A stretch of DNA of 64,000 nt from CBDCRK01 sp965220955 (GCA_965220955.1 CBDCRK010000032.1:1-64000); one strand, 5' to 3'; counted from the stretch's first letter, positions 16,998 through 25,658 are shown. Numbers and translations: made by a program. Notes: generated by a model from the sequence alone, not told the origin.

Positions 16998-17011
16998 GAA
17001 CCGTCAACGAC

Positions 17012-18001
17012 TCAGGGCACCGGCACCTCACCGAGAATGCGAGTGATCACCTCCTCGGAGAAGACCTCTTCGGCCTCAGCCTCATAAGAAAGGATAACCC
17101 GATGACGCAGGACATCGTGAGCTACATCCTTGATATCCTGGGGTGTGACATAGCCCCGACCTTCAAGAAAGGCGAGGGTACGAGCACCCAGGGCCAGGTA
17201 GATCGAAGCCCGAGGTGAAGCTCCATATTCAATAAGGGGTTTCAGGTCCTTGAGGTTGTAACTCTCAGGCTGGCGGGTAGCCTGAACAATGGCAAGGATG
17301 TAGTCCTTTACTTTGTCGTCGATATAGATCATTGAGGCCACCTGGCGCATAGAAAAGATATGGTCCGGGTCAGCTACGGGCCGGATTGTCGCAGTTCCAC
17401 CATTTACAGCCAGGTCGATAACTTTGCGTTCCTCATCAGGTTTAGGATAATCAACCTTGACCTTAAGCATAAAGCGATCTACTTGAGCTTCCGGGAGTGG
17501 GTAAGTGCCTTCTTGCTCAATAGGATTCTGGGTGGCCATAACTAAAAAGAGAGGATCAAGGGAAAAAGTTTCCTCGCCAATAGTAACCTGCCTCTCCTGC
17601 ATGGCCTCGAGCAGAGCGGACTGTACTTTCGATGGAGCCCGGTTAACCTCATCGGCCAGGATTAAGTTAGAAAAGATAGGGCCTTTCTTGGTGGTGAAGG
17701 TACCCTCGCGAGGATTAAAAACAAGGGTGCCGATCAGGTCCGCAGGCAACAGGTCAGGAGTAAACTGGATGCGCTTAAAGCCGGTTTTGATAGCCGCTGC
17801 TAAGCTCTTGATAGCCAGCGTCTTGGCCAGCCCTGGCACGCCTTCCAGCAGAACATGACCACCGCTCAGAAGCGCAATCATAAGGCGAGAGACCATGGCC
17901 TCCTGACCTACCAAAACCTTGCCCATCTCCGAGCGAATACGATGAACCGTCTCCGCCTGCTCGGCTACACGATCACGGATTTGCTGAACATCAATCTGCA
18001 T
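17012..18001 (-). CDS. moxR: MoxR family AAA+ ATPase
   Basis: 329 aa cytoplasmic AAA+ ATPase of the MoxR family, first gene of the Bat operon. Walker A is GVPGLAKT (about 55-62, with the family's A-K-T rather than G-K-T), Walker B is LILADEVNRAP, sensor 1 is MATQNP, and the C-terminal lid includes GASPRASIYLALGARTLAF. MoxR ATPases act as chaperones that insert cofactors or remodel complexes together with VWA proteins, here BatA and the BatB/C fusion. The whole set of seven genes runs with gaps or overlaps of at most 14 bases, except the last spacer before batE. Confidence 0.93.
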   Translation of the reverse strand: MQIDVQQIRDRVAEQAETVHRIRSEMGKVLVGQEAMVSRLMIALLSGGHVLLEGVPGLAKTLAIKSLAAAIKTGFKRIQFTPDLLPADLIGTLVFNPREGTFTTKKGPIFSNLILADEVNRAPSKVQSALLEAMQERQVTIGEETFSLDPLFLVMATQNPIEQEGTYPLPEAQVDRFMLKVKVDYPKPDEERKVIDLAVNGGTATIRPVADPDHIFSMRQVASMIYIDDKVKDYILAIVQATRQPESYNLKDLKPLIEYGASPRASIYLALGARTLAFLEGRGYVTPQDIKDVAHDVLRHRVILSYEAEAEEVFSEEVITRILGEVPVP

Positions 18002-18151
18002 AGCTGCCCATCAAAGTATTGGAATTTTCTGGGGTTTTATGAACCCCACCCCATCGGGTCTGTATTTTTTGACGTGGATACTAGCAATGAGATTCACCAC
18101 CAGAATTGGTAAAAAAATCTTGTAGAGATTATTGCTCCCTTTCCACAATCT

Positions 18152-18184
18152 CTGCCTTGGCCGTCCTCACTTCTGCCAAGGCAG
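18152..18184. repeat. Inverted repeat upstream of moxR
   Basis: Perfect 10-bp arms CTGCCTTGGC (18152-18161) and GCCAAGGCAG (18175-18184) around 13 nt lie in the 225-base gap between the CoA-transferase stop and moxR. A second, shorter stem GGGGTT/AACCCC lies at 18031-18047. Neither is followed by a T-run. The site may be an operator or a weak terminator in front of the Bat operon. Confidence 0.6.
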
Positions 18185-18226
18185 GTTCACTACCTCCGGG
18201 GTCAATCTCTACCGGGCTCATCACCC

Positions 18227-19420
18227 CTACCCCTGGTGCAGTACACCCTGACGGTAAAAAGCCTCCACCTCTTCACCGGAACGCCCCAGATACTGGGTAA
18301 GCACCTCCCCGTTATGCTCTCCAAGGAAAGGAGCCTGAAGTGTCAGCTCCTCAGGGAACTCGGAGAACTTAAAGGGAAAACCAGGAATAGTGACTTCACC
18401 AAGGATCGGATCTGACACCTGGCGCACCATGTTTCGGGCAATAAAGTGAGGATGCTTTGTAGTTTCCTCAATCGACAGCACCGGCCCGGCCGGCACGCGA
18501 TGCTGCCCTAAAGCCTCGAGCGCCGCCTCATCCGTGGGAAATGACTGCAGCCATTCCTCAATCATTGGGATAAGGATGTGTTTATTCTTCCCTCGCTTGC
18601 CAGCGGTGGCAAAGCGCGGGTCGTCACTGAGGTCTGGCCTGCCTAGGGCGCGGGCAACATTCGGCCACTGTCGGTCAAGCGCCAGAATGACAATCCACCC
18701 CTTGGGTCCGCGAAACACACCCTGTGGACAAGAGAGGTGATGATGAATACCAAACCGCATGGGTGTGTATTTTCCACCGCTGGCCGCATACATTTGCACC
18801 TCGACCGATTGCATGTGGTAGAGTGAGTCTACCATAGAAATGTCAATATATTGCCCTTGACCGGTACGTTCGCGGTGCAGAAGCGCATAGCCGAGCGAGG
18901 CAAACGCATGCACACCAGAAATGCCATCAGCAATAGCTACACCAACAAAACGAGGCGGACCATCGGGGTCTCCAGTCATGTGCATGATGCCGGAAACCGC
19001 CTGAGCAATATAATCATAGCCAGTAAGATGAGCCATCGGACTTTTGCGACCAAAGGCGGAGATCGAGCACATGATCAAGCGTGGGTTCAAAGCCCGCAAA
19101 GAAGCATAGTCGAGCCCGCGTTTCTCCAGCACCCCGGGACCATAGTTCTCAATCACAATGTCTATCTGGGGAATCAGGGCACGGATAATCTCAATCGCTG
19201 TGGGGCTCTTGAGGTCCAGGCAGAGACTCTTTTTGCCTCGGTTTTGCTGGATAAAGTAGACACTGCGGCCGTCCTTGATAAAAGGAAAGACGCGTGTGGG
19301 ATCACCGCCCGGAGCTTGTTCTACTTTGATAATTTCTGCTCCCATCTCGGCCATGAGTCGTGTAGCCGTAGGACCAGCAAGGTACTGGGTAAAATCGAGA
19401 ACACGATAACCCGCAAGCAT
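18227..19420 (-). CDS. CaiB/BaiF family III CoA transferase
   Basis: 397 aa family III CoA transferase, which moves CoA between carboxylic acids. The N-terminus GYRVLDFTQYLAGPTATRLM is the standard start, ENYGPGVLEKRGLDYASLRA the next conserved block, and the catalytic aspartate is Asp198 in DISMVDSLYHM. Members act as formyl-CoA, carnitine, succinyl or crotonobetaine CoA transferases; the substrate cannot be assigned. ATG 19420 fits the family start; the frame is open to a GTG at 19450 and neither has a strong ribosome-binding site. Gene is alone on its strand, with a 225-base gap before moxR. Confidence 0.9.
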   Translation of the reverse strand: MLAGYRVLDFTQYLAGPTATRLMAEMGAEIIKVEQAPGGDPTRVFPFIKDGRSVYFIQQNRGKKSLCLDLKSPTAIEIIRALIPQIDIVIENYGPGVLEKRGLDYASLRALNPRLIMCSISAFGRKSPMAHLTGYDYIAQAVSGIMHMTGDPDGPPRFVGVAIADGISGVHAFASLGYALLHRERTGQGQYIDISMVDSLYHMQSVEVQMYAASGGKYTPMRFGIHHHLSCPQGVFRGPKGWIVILALDRQWPNVARALGRPDLSDDPRFATAGKRGKNKHILIPMIEEWLQSFPTDEAALEALGQHRVPAGPVLSIEETTKHPHFIARNMVRQVSDPILGEVTIPGFPFKFSEFPEELTLQAPFLGEHNGEVLTQYLGRSGEEVEAFYRQGVLHQG

Positions 19421-19587
19421 AAATGGTGGATTCTGCACATTACACCCCACTATCAGAGAAGATCTTTGGTGAATAGCAAAGAACGGAGGGTGGAGACAAG
19501 AAGTGCCTCTCCCCGTTCATATCAATTTCTGGCAATTCTGCGTACGCAAGACACATCGCGTTCATGGAGTATGAAAATCCTCCCTCA

Positions 19588-19627
19588 TTTCCCCCTTTGA
19601 CAAAGGGGCGGCCCCTGTAGGGGGAAA
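19588..19627. repeat. REP-like nested palindrome
   Basis: Outer arms TTTCCCCCT (19588-19596) and AGGGGGAAA (19619-19627) enclose inner arms AGGGG (19604-19608) and CCCCT (19612-19616). The run GCGGGGGGATTT follows. Typical of C-rich intergenic repeat elements. It lies in the 565-base region between the CoA transferase and the CNNM gene, where the only other recognisable item is a truncated acyl-CoA dehydrogenase start. Confidence 0.6.
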
Positions 19628-19815
19628 CACATAGCGCGGGGGGATTTCGTCAATGACATCCTCTGTTGGTACTCTATCTACTCCACAGACATACCAGACT
19701 TTTGTTATGTACCCCTCTCCCCGCTGCCTCTCCGATACCCGTGCCGGGGTTAATTTAGGGCTAAAGTAGTCAAACAACTCTTTGCAGGAGATAGCAATCT
19801 GTGGCATAGTCAGAG

Positions 19816-19932
19816 TTAAAACGAGATTTGAGGAATAGCCTCTTCAAGGGCCACCGGAACAACCTCTACAGCAAAGCGATGGGCGGTCTCTTTGAGCTGG
19901 CCCTGCTCGGAGGTAAGGTCTAAACTGTACAT
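19816..19932 (-). pseudogene. Acyl-CoA dehydrogenase N-terminal stub
   Basis: 38 codons from ATG 19932 to TAA 19816-19818, with an AGGAGAGG ribosome-binding site just upstream. The product reads SLDLTSEQGQLKETAHRFA, the first helix of acyl-CoA dehydrogenases, then VEVVPVALEEAIPQ, and stops. The remaining about 340 residues are absent; the following 200 bases contain an unrelated 81-codon frame and a REP-like palindrome. This is a truncated relic that keeps its translation start. Confidence 0.6.
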
Positions 19933-20015
19933 TCATTCCTCTCCTGTCTTGCTGAATATTTACCGGCTGGTCATTCCTCCTTTTTGACTCACTGTCAAGC
20001 GAGGAGAGAAAATTG

Positions 20016-21341
20016 TTACGGTTCAGCACTGGCAGAAGAAGCCTGATTATGGGAAGGAATAACAAGCAATTTGGCTACGCGTTGTCCTCCCATTTCCATC
20101 ACTCTTATCTGATAGCCATCGAGAGTCACCATGTCACCCACCTGAGCAATGCGCCCAAGTTGGGTATGGACATATCCGCTAAGCGTATGGACACCATTGA
20201 CTTTTACCTCGATACCTAGCTCGTCGGCTATCTCTCCCACTGGCACCAGTCCATCTACAATATAGCCCTCAGAGGTTTTCTGCAGTTTGGGCAACTCGGC
20301 ATCGAACTCGTCCTGGATATCCCCTACCAGCTCCTCGAGCACATCCTCCATGGTCACAAGCCCAGCGGTGATGCCGTATTCATCCACCACAATCGCCATA
20401 TGTAGACGGCTCTGTTGGAAGTCGCGCAACAAAAGCTCTACCGGTCGGGTCTCGGGAACCAGGAGAATGTCGCGCTTAATCTTAAGGAGGTCAGCAGAGC
20501 TTTTGACTTCGGCCTTACGCAAAAAGATGTCTTTAATATGGATCATACTTATGACGTGGTCCACATCTCCCTCAGACAGCGGATAACGGGTGTGACCGGC
20601 GTGGTAGATGATGCTAAGGTTATCCTCCCAACCTCTCTGTAGAGATAGGAAGTCAATGTCTTGGCGAGGCTTCATAATCGCAGCCGCGGTGAGATCAGCA
20701 TAGTCAAGAACACTCTCAAGGAGGTTGATTTTATCTGCGGTAAGAGCCTCGTAGCGCTGGGACTCGGAGAGGATAGTGTGCAGTTCTTCTTCAGAATGGT
20801 CTAGCTTCTGCCTGTCAATCTTCTGCACACCAAACAAACGTAGGAAACTATTGGAAGCAGCGTTGAACAACCACATCGCGGGATAAAAACACAGGTAAAA
20901 CAGCCAAAAGGGCAACGATGTCCACAACGCTACCTGCCGGGGTTTTCTAATGGCAAGATACCTTGGCATCAACCTACCCAGGACCATATGTAGCGCGCTA
21001 ATGATGGCAAAGGCTACAATAAAGGCAATGCTGTGAACAGCGGTCTCTGATTGTATCCCCAGAGCCTGCAGCCCGGGCTTGAGCAAGCGAGCAAAGGCCG
21101 GCTCACCTACCCAGCCTAGCCCTAGGCTGGTAAAAGTCACACCTAGCTGGGCGGCAGAGAGCGAGGCGCTGAGGTTGTGAATGATTTTTTGCGCAAGACG
21201 CGCTGGGGGAGTGTCCTGATGGAGCAGGTCCTCAAGCTGGGCTCCACGCATTTTGATAAGGGCAAACTCCACGGCTACAAAGAAGGCGTTAAGGAGTACC
21301 AGACAAAAAGCAATAAAAATCTGCAACTCTGTCCCGAACAT
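20016..21341 (-). CDS. CNNM/CorC-type hemolysin family membrane protein
   Basis: 441 aa. N-terminal DUF21 (CNNM) membrane domain with four hydrophobic segments: IFIAFCLVLLNAFFVAVEFAL, then the AAQLGVTFTSLGLGWVGEPAF region, then SIAFIVAFAIISALHMVLG, then LWTSLPFWLFYLCFYPAMWL. Two CBS domains follow (from PRQDIDFLSLQ through the conserved AGLVTMEDVLEELVGDIQDE) and a CorC_HlyC C-terminal domain (VDGLVPVGEIADELGIEV). The family is linked to Mg2+/Co2+ efflux and membrane integrity; the hemolysin name is historical. Complete length. Monocistronic by spacing (277 bases upstream to the next gene). Confidence 0.93.
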   Translation of the reverse strand: MFGTELQIFIAFCLVLLNAFFVAVEFALIKMRGAQLEDLLHQDTPPARLAQKIIHNLSASLSAAQLGVTFTSLGLGWVGEPAFARLLKPGLQALGIQSETAVHSIAFIVAFAIISALHMVLGRLMPRYLAIRKPRQVALWTSLPFWLFYLCFYPAMWLFNAASNSFLRLFGVQKIDRQKLDHSEEELHTILSESQRYEALTADKINLLESVLDYADLTAAAIMKPRQDIDFLSLQRGWEDNLSIIYHAGHTRYPLSEGDVDHVISMIHIKDIFLRKAEVKSSADLLKIKRDILLVPETRPVELLLRDFQQSRLHMAIVVDEYGITAGLVTMEDVLEELVGDIQDEFDAELPKLQKTSEGYIVDGLVPVGEIADELGIEVKVNGVHTLSGYVHTQLGRIAQVGDMVTLDGYQIRVMEMGGQRVAKLLVIPSHNQASSASAEP

Positions 21342-21618
21342 GGAGCGATGGCCTTAAGGGTTTAATCTTAAGCTGAGAGTAGGGGTGGAGAGAGAAAGAA
21401 AAATCTGAAAGGAATGGAAGGTTCGTGGTGGAACTATGTCAGGATCGTTCATAACTCCCCTATTTAGGGAATACTTTATCCAAGCACAAATTGAGGGTAA
21501 AAAGCAAGGGGCATCTCAAAGCTTTACCCATCACAATCCTGCTACGATATTATATTGTTAAGAACAAATTGTTTAAACACAAAATACTGTATCCGTTGTC
21601 AATTTTGCCCGAGTCTGC

Positions 21619-22737
21619 CTACCACATTTCTTTAAGTAACCCCAGAATTGTCTCTTCCCCACCACCCTTCTCCTCGGGACGATACCAGATTGACATTTCT
21701 TCGAATACCGCGTGAGCCACTGCAGGTAACTCCTCTTCTTTAGCGCCAACGTCCCGTAGACGCTGGGGAACGCCAAAAGAAGCAATAAAGCTCTCTACCG
21801 TCTGTGCAGCCTTGGCAGCGACTTCTCCAGGCTCCTTGCCCTTGCCTGATATTCCCAGGGCCTCGGCGATCAAGACCTGGCGGGCAGCCGTAGTCGGGGC
21901 AAGAAAGCGCATCACCGGTGGCAGGGCAATACACGAAGTAATCCCGTGAGGAACGTCCCAATGGGCACCGATCTGATGACCAAAGATATGACTGAGGCGT
22001 ACGCCCACGTTCATAAGACCAAAGATCGACATCCAGGCAGCGACCTGGCACTGACCTCGCGCTTCTACGTTTTTGCTGTCCATAGACAGAGGCAGATAAT
22101 GGTGCAGCCGACGGATAGCCTCAAGGGCAAGTGTGTCGGTCACCGGCTGGGGGTTGAGCGACCAGAGGGCCTCAATAGCGTGGTCCAAAGCCTTGATCCC
22201 TGTGGACGCCCATAGCCAGCTGGGAGTATGTAGGGTAACCTCAGGGTCAAGAACAATTACCTTGGGAACAATGCGGGGATCAAAATGCACCCCTTTGACG
22301 CGAGTCTTCTCATCGGTCATTCCTGCTCCAGGAGTAAACTCGCCAGCCGAAAGCGTGGTTGAGATGGCAATCTGAGGAACTGCGTCTTGGGTCTGGCCAT
22401 CCAGAAGACGGAGAGCCACAATCTTAGCCGCGTCAATGGGGCTTCCCCCACCATAGCTAATAATCATATCCGCCTGTGCTTCCCTGGCCCGCCCAGCAGC
22501 CTCATCTACCGTGTGGCTAGGCACATGCTGCTGGCAGCCACTATAGGTCCCCACCCAACGATCTCCCAGGAGTCCTTCGAAGCGGCGCACAAGGTCAGTT
22601 TGGGTTGCCAGGGTCTTTCCCGTCAAGACAAAGGCCCTGTTCTTCCCCAGTTTGTCAATCTCCCCAGGTACACGATCAAGACTGCCCCGGCCGAATATGA
22701 CTTTCTCCAAAAGCGGAAACTTATACTCCTGCACCAT
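21619..22737 (-). CDS. Iron-containing alcohol dehydrogenase (maleylacetate reductase-like)
   Basis: 372 aa Fe-ADH superfamily protein. The nucleotide-binding motif is SYGGGSPIDAAK (about 92-103). The metal site is built from Asp and His residues in the stretch around ALDHAIEALWS (184-194) and LSHIFGHQIGAHWDVPHGIT (about 245-264). The maleylacetate-reductase-like branch has the same GGGSPIDAAK and HKICHVLGG-type region; here the latter reads LSHIFGHQIGA. Maleylacetate reductases complete aromatic-ring degradation, which suits the catabolic surroundings, but no ring-cleavage dioxygenase is adjacent. Start at ATG 22737. Confidence 0.82.
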   Translation of the reverse strand: MVQEYKFPLLEKVIFGRGSLDRVPGEIDKLGKNRAFVLTGKTLATQTDLVRRFEGLLGDRWVGTYSGCQQHVPSHTVDEAAGRAREAQADMIISYGGGSPIDAAKIVALRLLDGQTQDAVPQIAISTTLSAGEFTPGAGMTDEKTRVKGVHFDPRIVPKVIVLDPEVTLHTPSWLWASTGIKALDHAIEALWSLNPQPVTDTLALEAIRRLHHYLPLSMDSKNVEARGQCQVAAWMSIFGLMNVGVRLSHIFGHQIGAHWDVPHGITSCIALPPVMRFLAPTTAARQVLIAEALGISGKGKEPGEVAAKAAQTVESFIASFGVPQRLRDVGAKEEELPAVAHAVFEEMSIWYRPEEKGGGEETILGLLKEMW

Positions 22738-22804
22738 AGAGTTTTCCCTTCTCTGGCTATTGGCTTTGTCCCTTCTTACTATCTCTCTTAGATGGATGCA
22801 AGCT

Positions 22805-22834
22805 CAACCCTTGACCTGCAGGTCGAAGCAAAGC
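22805..22834. repeat. 30-bp direct repeat, copy 1
   Basis: Begins CAACCCTTGACC and ends AAGCAAAGC; matches the copy at 23413-23442 at 26 of 30 positions. The centre is palindromic (GACCTGCAGGTC). The two copies bracket a toxin relic, a winged-helix fragment and an inverted repeat. Confidence 0.65.
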
Positions 22835-22934
22835 CCGTGTAGTGTGCTGTATCCATGAATTAAATAAATTAAGCTCCTCTCTTCCTGCGTGCATAACACA
22901 CGCTACCCTTCCTCCTGCCGTCTTGCCTTTACTC

Positions 22935-22961
22935 CATATAGGGTGTTGAATACCCTATATG
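22935..22961. promoter_or_regulatory. Operator-like inverted repeat upstream of TumE-like relic
   Basis: Perfect 10-bp arms CATATAGGGT (22935-22944) and ACCCTATATG (22952-22961) around 7 nt lie just before the TumE-like frame. Toxin-antitoxin operons are commonly autoregulated at such palindromes, so this may be the old operator. No T-run follows. Confidence 0.5.
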
Positions 22962-22965
22962 CTAA

Positions 22966-23235
22966 GGGCTGAACTGGATAGTGCATCGGCGTGCGCTAGA
23001 GCCGGATGAGTCCTTGGTGGAGATCAAAATCTGGCGAGTTCTCAGAAGTCCAAGGTAACCTCACGGTTTTAAGTACAGCCTTGTTTATATCATTGGAGAG
23101 GAACGGATTCTGGGGTACGATATGGAGCGAATCGCAGCAGGAAAAACTGTTCAGAAAATCCATGACATCACCTTCACCAGCTACGAAGCCATGCGTAAGA
23201 TCCTCACTCCTCGGCACCTTGAACTGGAGGGGTAG
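22966..23235 (+). pseudogene. TumE-like (DUF6516) toxin relic with one in-frame stop
   Basis: A single frame from 22966 to TAG 23233-23235 reads EPDESLVEIKIWRVLRSPR, then TAA at 23056-23058, then PHGFKYSLVYIIGEERILGY and a tail with RIAAGKTVQKIHDITFTSYE. This follows the TumE/DUF6516 toxin pattern (hydrophobic strand, IWRV, HGFKYSL, GYD). The frame is unbroken apart from the one TAA. No clear start codon precedes it. The partner antitoxin gene that normally follows is missing; instead a fragment of a winged-helix gene overlaps its end on the opposite strand. Confidence 0.5.
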
Positions 23236-23304
23236 GGATGTCCCAGATTGGCGTAGTTCCTGGCGCTTAGTGTCGAGCACATAATCACCGAAGACGTACA
23301 GCAT
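23215..23304 (-). pseudogene. Winged-helix (trans_reg_C) N-terminal fragment
   Basis: From ATG 23304, preceded by AAAAGGG, 30 codons read LYVFGDYVLDTKRQELRQSG and LPLQFKV, the first strands of an OmpR-type winged-helix domain as found at the start of large TPR or cyclase regulators. The frame runs on to 22996 but without similarity, because it is then antisense to the TumE-like relic. The recognisable part ends where the relic ends, so a deletion or insertion joined the two fragments. Confidence 0.5.
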
Positions 23305-23412
23305 ACCCTTTTATTTGTATTGTAGGGATCCCTGAGGAGTGCAGCGGTTGCTATTTTACTCGTTTATAACCTACGATCAAGGCAGATGTTCATGCGCATA
23401 GCAATAACCCGT

Positions 23413-23442
23413 CAACCCTTGACCCTCAAGTCAAAGCAAAGC
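23413..23442. repeat. 30-bp direct repeat, copy 2
   Basis: Partner of 22805-22834 (26 of 30 identical). Here the centre is TTGACCCTCAAGTCAA, still able to form a stem (TTGAC/GTCAA) although its sequence differs from copy 1, which suggests selection on the stem. Confidence 0.65.
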
Positions 23443-23507
23443 TATCTTAATAGCAAAGATGCTTGCCGAATGGCTTGCCGAACGGCCTGTCCAAAGGAGA
23501 GGAAGGC

Positions 23508-24314
23508 ATGAAGCGGGATTGCGGAATGCAGATTTCAAATCAGAGTTGGTTCTGGCTACTTCTACTCGGTATGCTTCTTTTGCCCAATACTGTTCTGGCC
23601 ATTGATGAATCCAGGATTGTTGACCTGACTTACACCTTTGACCAGGACACAATCTACTGGCCCACAGCCAAGCCGTTTGCGCTCGAAAAAGTCGCCTTTG
23701 GAGAAACCGAGGCGGGCCATTGGTATGCCGCTAACAACCTATGTTTGGCTGAACACGGTGGCACTCATATGGATGCGCCTATCCATTTTGCCGAGGGTAA
23801 ACGGGCGGTAGATGAAGTACCTCTGAATCAGCTTATTGGCCCAGCAGTAGTCATCGATGTGCGAGATCAGGCAGCCAAAGATGCGGATTACCGGCTTTCA
23901 GTTGCAGATATCCAAGCCTGGGAAAAGGCTCATGGCGAAATTCCCCAAGGGGCCATTGTGCTAGCACTGACCGGTTGGGGAAAATTCTGGCCTGACAAGA
24001 AAAAATACCTTGGTACAGACAAGCCGGGAGATACCAAGAACCTACATTTTCCTGGTTTTTCCCGGACAGCAACCGAGTTTTTAGTCAATGAGCGAGACAT
24101 TGACGCCCTGGGGATTGACACCCCAAGTCTTGACTATGGACAATCCCAGGACTTTATTGCTCACCGCATTGCTAACGAGGCAAACAAACCCGGCCTGGAA
24201 AATGTAGCCAACCTGGATCGCCTCCCTCCTATAGGGGCTACACTTATTGCTCTGCCTATGAAGATTAAGGATGGCTCTGGCGGACCAGCACGAGTTATAG
24301 CACTTTTACCTTAA
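23508..24314 (+). CDS. Exported cyclase-family (kynurenine formamidase-like) hydrolase
   Basis: 268 aa. A signal peptide (about 1-33, hydrophobic core FWLLLLGMLLL, cleavage after VLA) shows export. The metal-binding signature of the cyclase family is HGGTHMDAPIHF (about 86-97), with later conserved residues in ALGIDTPSLDYG. Relatives are Mn/Zn-dependent amide or lactone hydrolases such as kynurenine formamidase and isatin hydrolase. ATG 23508 is chosen because AAAGGAGAGG precedes it and it opens the signal peptide. Alone on its strand, upstream of nagZ but separated by two REP-like stems. Confidence 0.87.
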   Translation: MKRDCGMQISNQSWFWLLLLGMLLLPNTVLAIDESRIVDLTYTFDQDTIYWPTAKPFALEKVAFGETEAGHWYAANNLCLAEHGGTHMDAPIHFAEGKRAVDEVPLNQLIGPAVVIDVRDQAAKDADYRLSVADIQAWEKAHGEIPQGAIVLALTGWGKFWPDKKKYLGTDKPGDTKNLHFPGFSRTATEFLVNERDIDALGIDTPSLDYGQSQDFIAHRIANEANKPGLENVANLDRLPPIGATLIALPMKIKDGSGGPARVIALLP

Positions 24315-24360
24315 GAGCGCTGATAAAATGAAGAACAGATCATCTGGACAAATTTCTTGG

Positions 24361-24415
24361 ATACCTGCTTATGCAGGTATGACGAGGCTTTCTGTCATTC
24401 CCGCAAAAGCGGGAA
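24361..24415. repeat. Pair of REP-like stem-loops
   Basis: Stem 1: ATACCTGC (24361-24368), loop TTAT, GCAGGTAT (24373-24380). Stem 2: TTCCCGC (24398-24404), loop AAAA, GCGGGAA (24409-24415), preceded by TGTCA. This TGTCATTCCCGC form is a widespread bacterial intergenic palindrome. It lies between the exported cyclase and nagZ. Confidence 0.7.
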
Positions 24416-24438
24416 CCTAGAATGCGTTTCCCTACAGT

Positions 24439-25512
24439 ATGAACATATCTAATCTTTTAGGTCGGCTCTTTATTGTTGGTCTCCCTCGTCCAACGCTTGA
24501 TGAGGAGACAAGAAAGTTTCTCACCACATTTTGCCCGGGGGGAGTCATTCTTTTTCATCACAATGCCCCCGACCCGCAGACTCTCCTGACCCTTTGCCAT
24601 GACCTACACTCCCTCCCTTCACCCCCCCTCATTACCATTGACCATGAAGGCGGCCGAGTACAGCACCTGGCTTCACCGTTTACCCACTTTCCCACGGTCG
24701 CATGTTTAGGCGCAACCCATTCCCCTTTTTTAGCCGGCCGGGTGGGAGAAGTCATGGCAAAAGAACTGCGGGCAGTAGGGATTGATCTGAATTTTGCCCC
24801 TGTACTCGATGTCCTGACTAATCCAGATAACCCGGTGATTGGCGATCGAGCGTTTTCCTCCCGGCCAGATATTGTTGCCAGAATGGGAGGCGCGTTGATG
24901 CTGGGTTTGCAAAAGGGTGGGGTGATTCCCTGCGGAAAACATTTCCCCGGCCATGGACATACCAGCACAGACTCACACGCAACCCTCCCACGTGTAGACA
25001 AGACCTTTGACGAGTTAATGCAGACAGAGATTCTACCGTTCCGTCGAGCTATCAGCGCACAGATAGGAACAATGATGACCGCTCATGTTCTTTATCCGGC
25101 CCTGGACCTCGACCAACCGGCAACCCTTTCTTCTACCATCCTCACCGGTCTCCTGCGTCAGAAACTTGGCTATCGCGGGGTGGTAATTACCGATGACCTA
25201 GAAATGGGGGCGATTGTCTCCCACCTGTCTGTAGGCGAAGCTGCAGTCAAAGCTTTTTATGCCGGAGCAGACATGGCCCTCATTTGTCACAGCTGGGAGC
25301 AGGCCTGGCAAGCACGCGCAGCCTGCGAGCAAGCTCTGGCTAACGGTACCCTGACCCAAAGCCGCTTGGAAGAGGCTTACCACAGAGCGACCATGCTGAA
25401 GAAAAACCACTTTCGTTCTGGACCTCTCCCTCCTCTTTCCTCCATTGGTTCACCCAACCACCAAAAGCTAGTGGAGAAGATTGAGCAAAAATCCTCTCAG
25501 AGCGCGGACTGA
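24439..25512 (+). CDS. nagZ: Beta-N-acetylhexosaminidase NagZ (GH3)
   Basis: 357 aa, full length for cytoplasmic NagZ, which removes GlcNAc from 1,6-anhydromuropeptides in peptidoglycan recycling. Hallmarks: ITIDHEGGRVQHL (about 66-78), the GH3 catalytic loop KHFPGHGHTSTDSH (about 175-188) with the His/Asp pair that acts as acid/base, and the nucleophile aspartate in VITDDLEMGAI (about 250-260). No signal peptide, consistent with cytosolic action. It converges with the cyclase-family gene downstream, with 146 bases between them in which I see nothing certain. Confidence 0.93.
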   Translation: MNISNLLGRLFIVGLPRPTLDEETRKFLTTFCPGGVILFHHNAPDPQTLLTLCHDLHSLPSPPLITIDHEGGRVQHLASPFTHFPTVACLGATHSPFLAGRVGEVMAKELRAVGIDLNFAPVLDVLTNPDNPVIGDRAFSSRPDIVARMGGALMLGLQKGGVIPCGKHFPGHGHTSTDSHATLPRVDKTFDELMQTEILPFRRAISAQIGTMMTAHVLYPALDLDQPATLSSTILTGLLRQKLGYRGVVITDDLEMGAIVSHLSVGEAAVKAFYAGADMALICHSWEQAWQARAACEQALANGTLTQSRLEEAYHRATMLKKNHFRSGPLPPLSSIGSPNHQKLVEKIEQKSSQSAD

Positions 25513-25658
25513 CCTGGATGGTAGATCTTATACGCCTTCCGACGCCTGGCCATATAACGGCTGACATACTCTCAATAGCACGGATGGAGCAACGCGGAAT
25601 CCGGGACAAGAGGCCTTACGGCAAACATTCCTGGATTGTACTAAAAGAGAACACAGTT

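Noticed and set aside
19562..19807. 81-codon minus-strand frame after the acyl-CoA dehydrogenase stub
   Set aside because: Runs through a REP-like palindrome, lacks a ribosome-binding site and does not continue the dehydrogenase in any frame.
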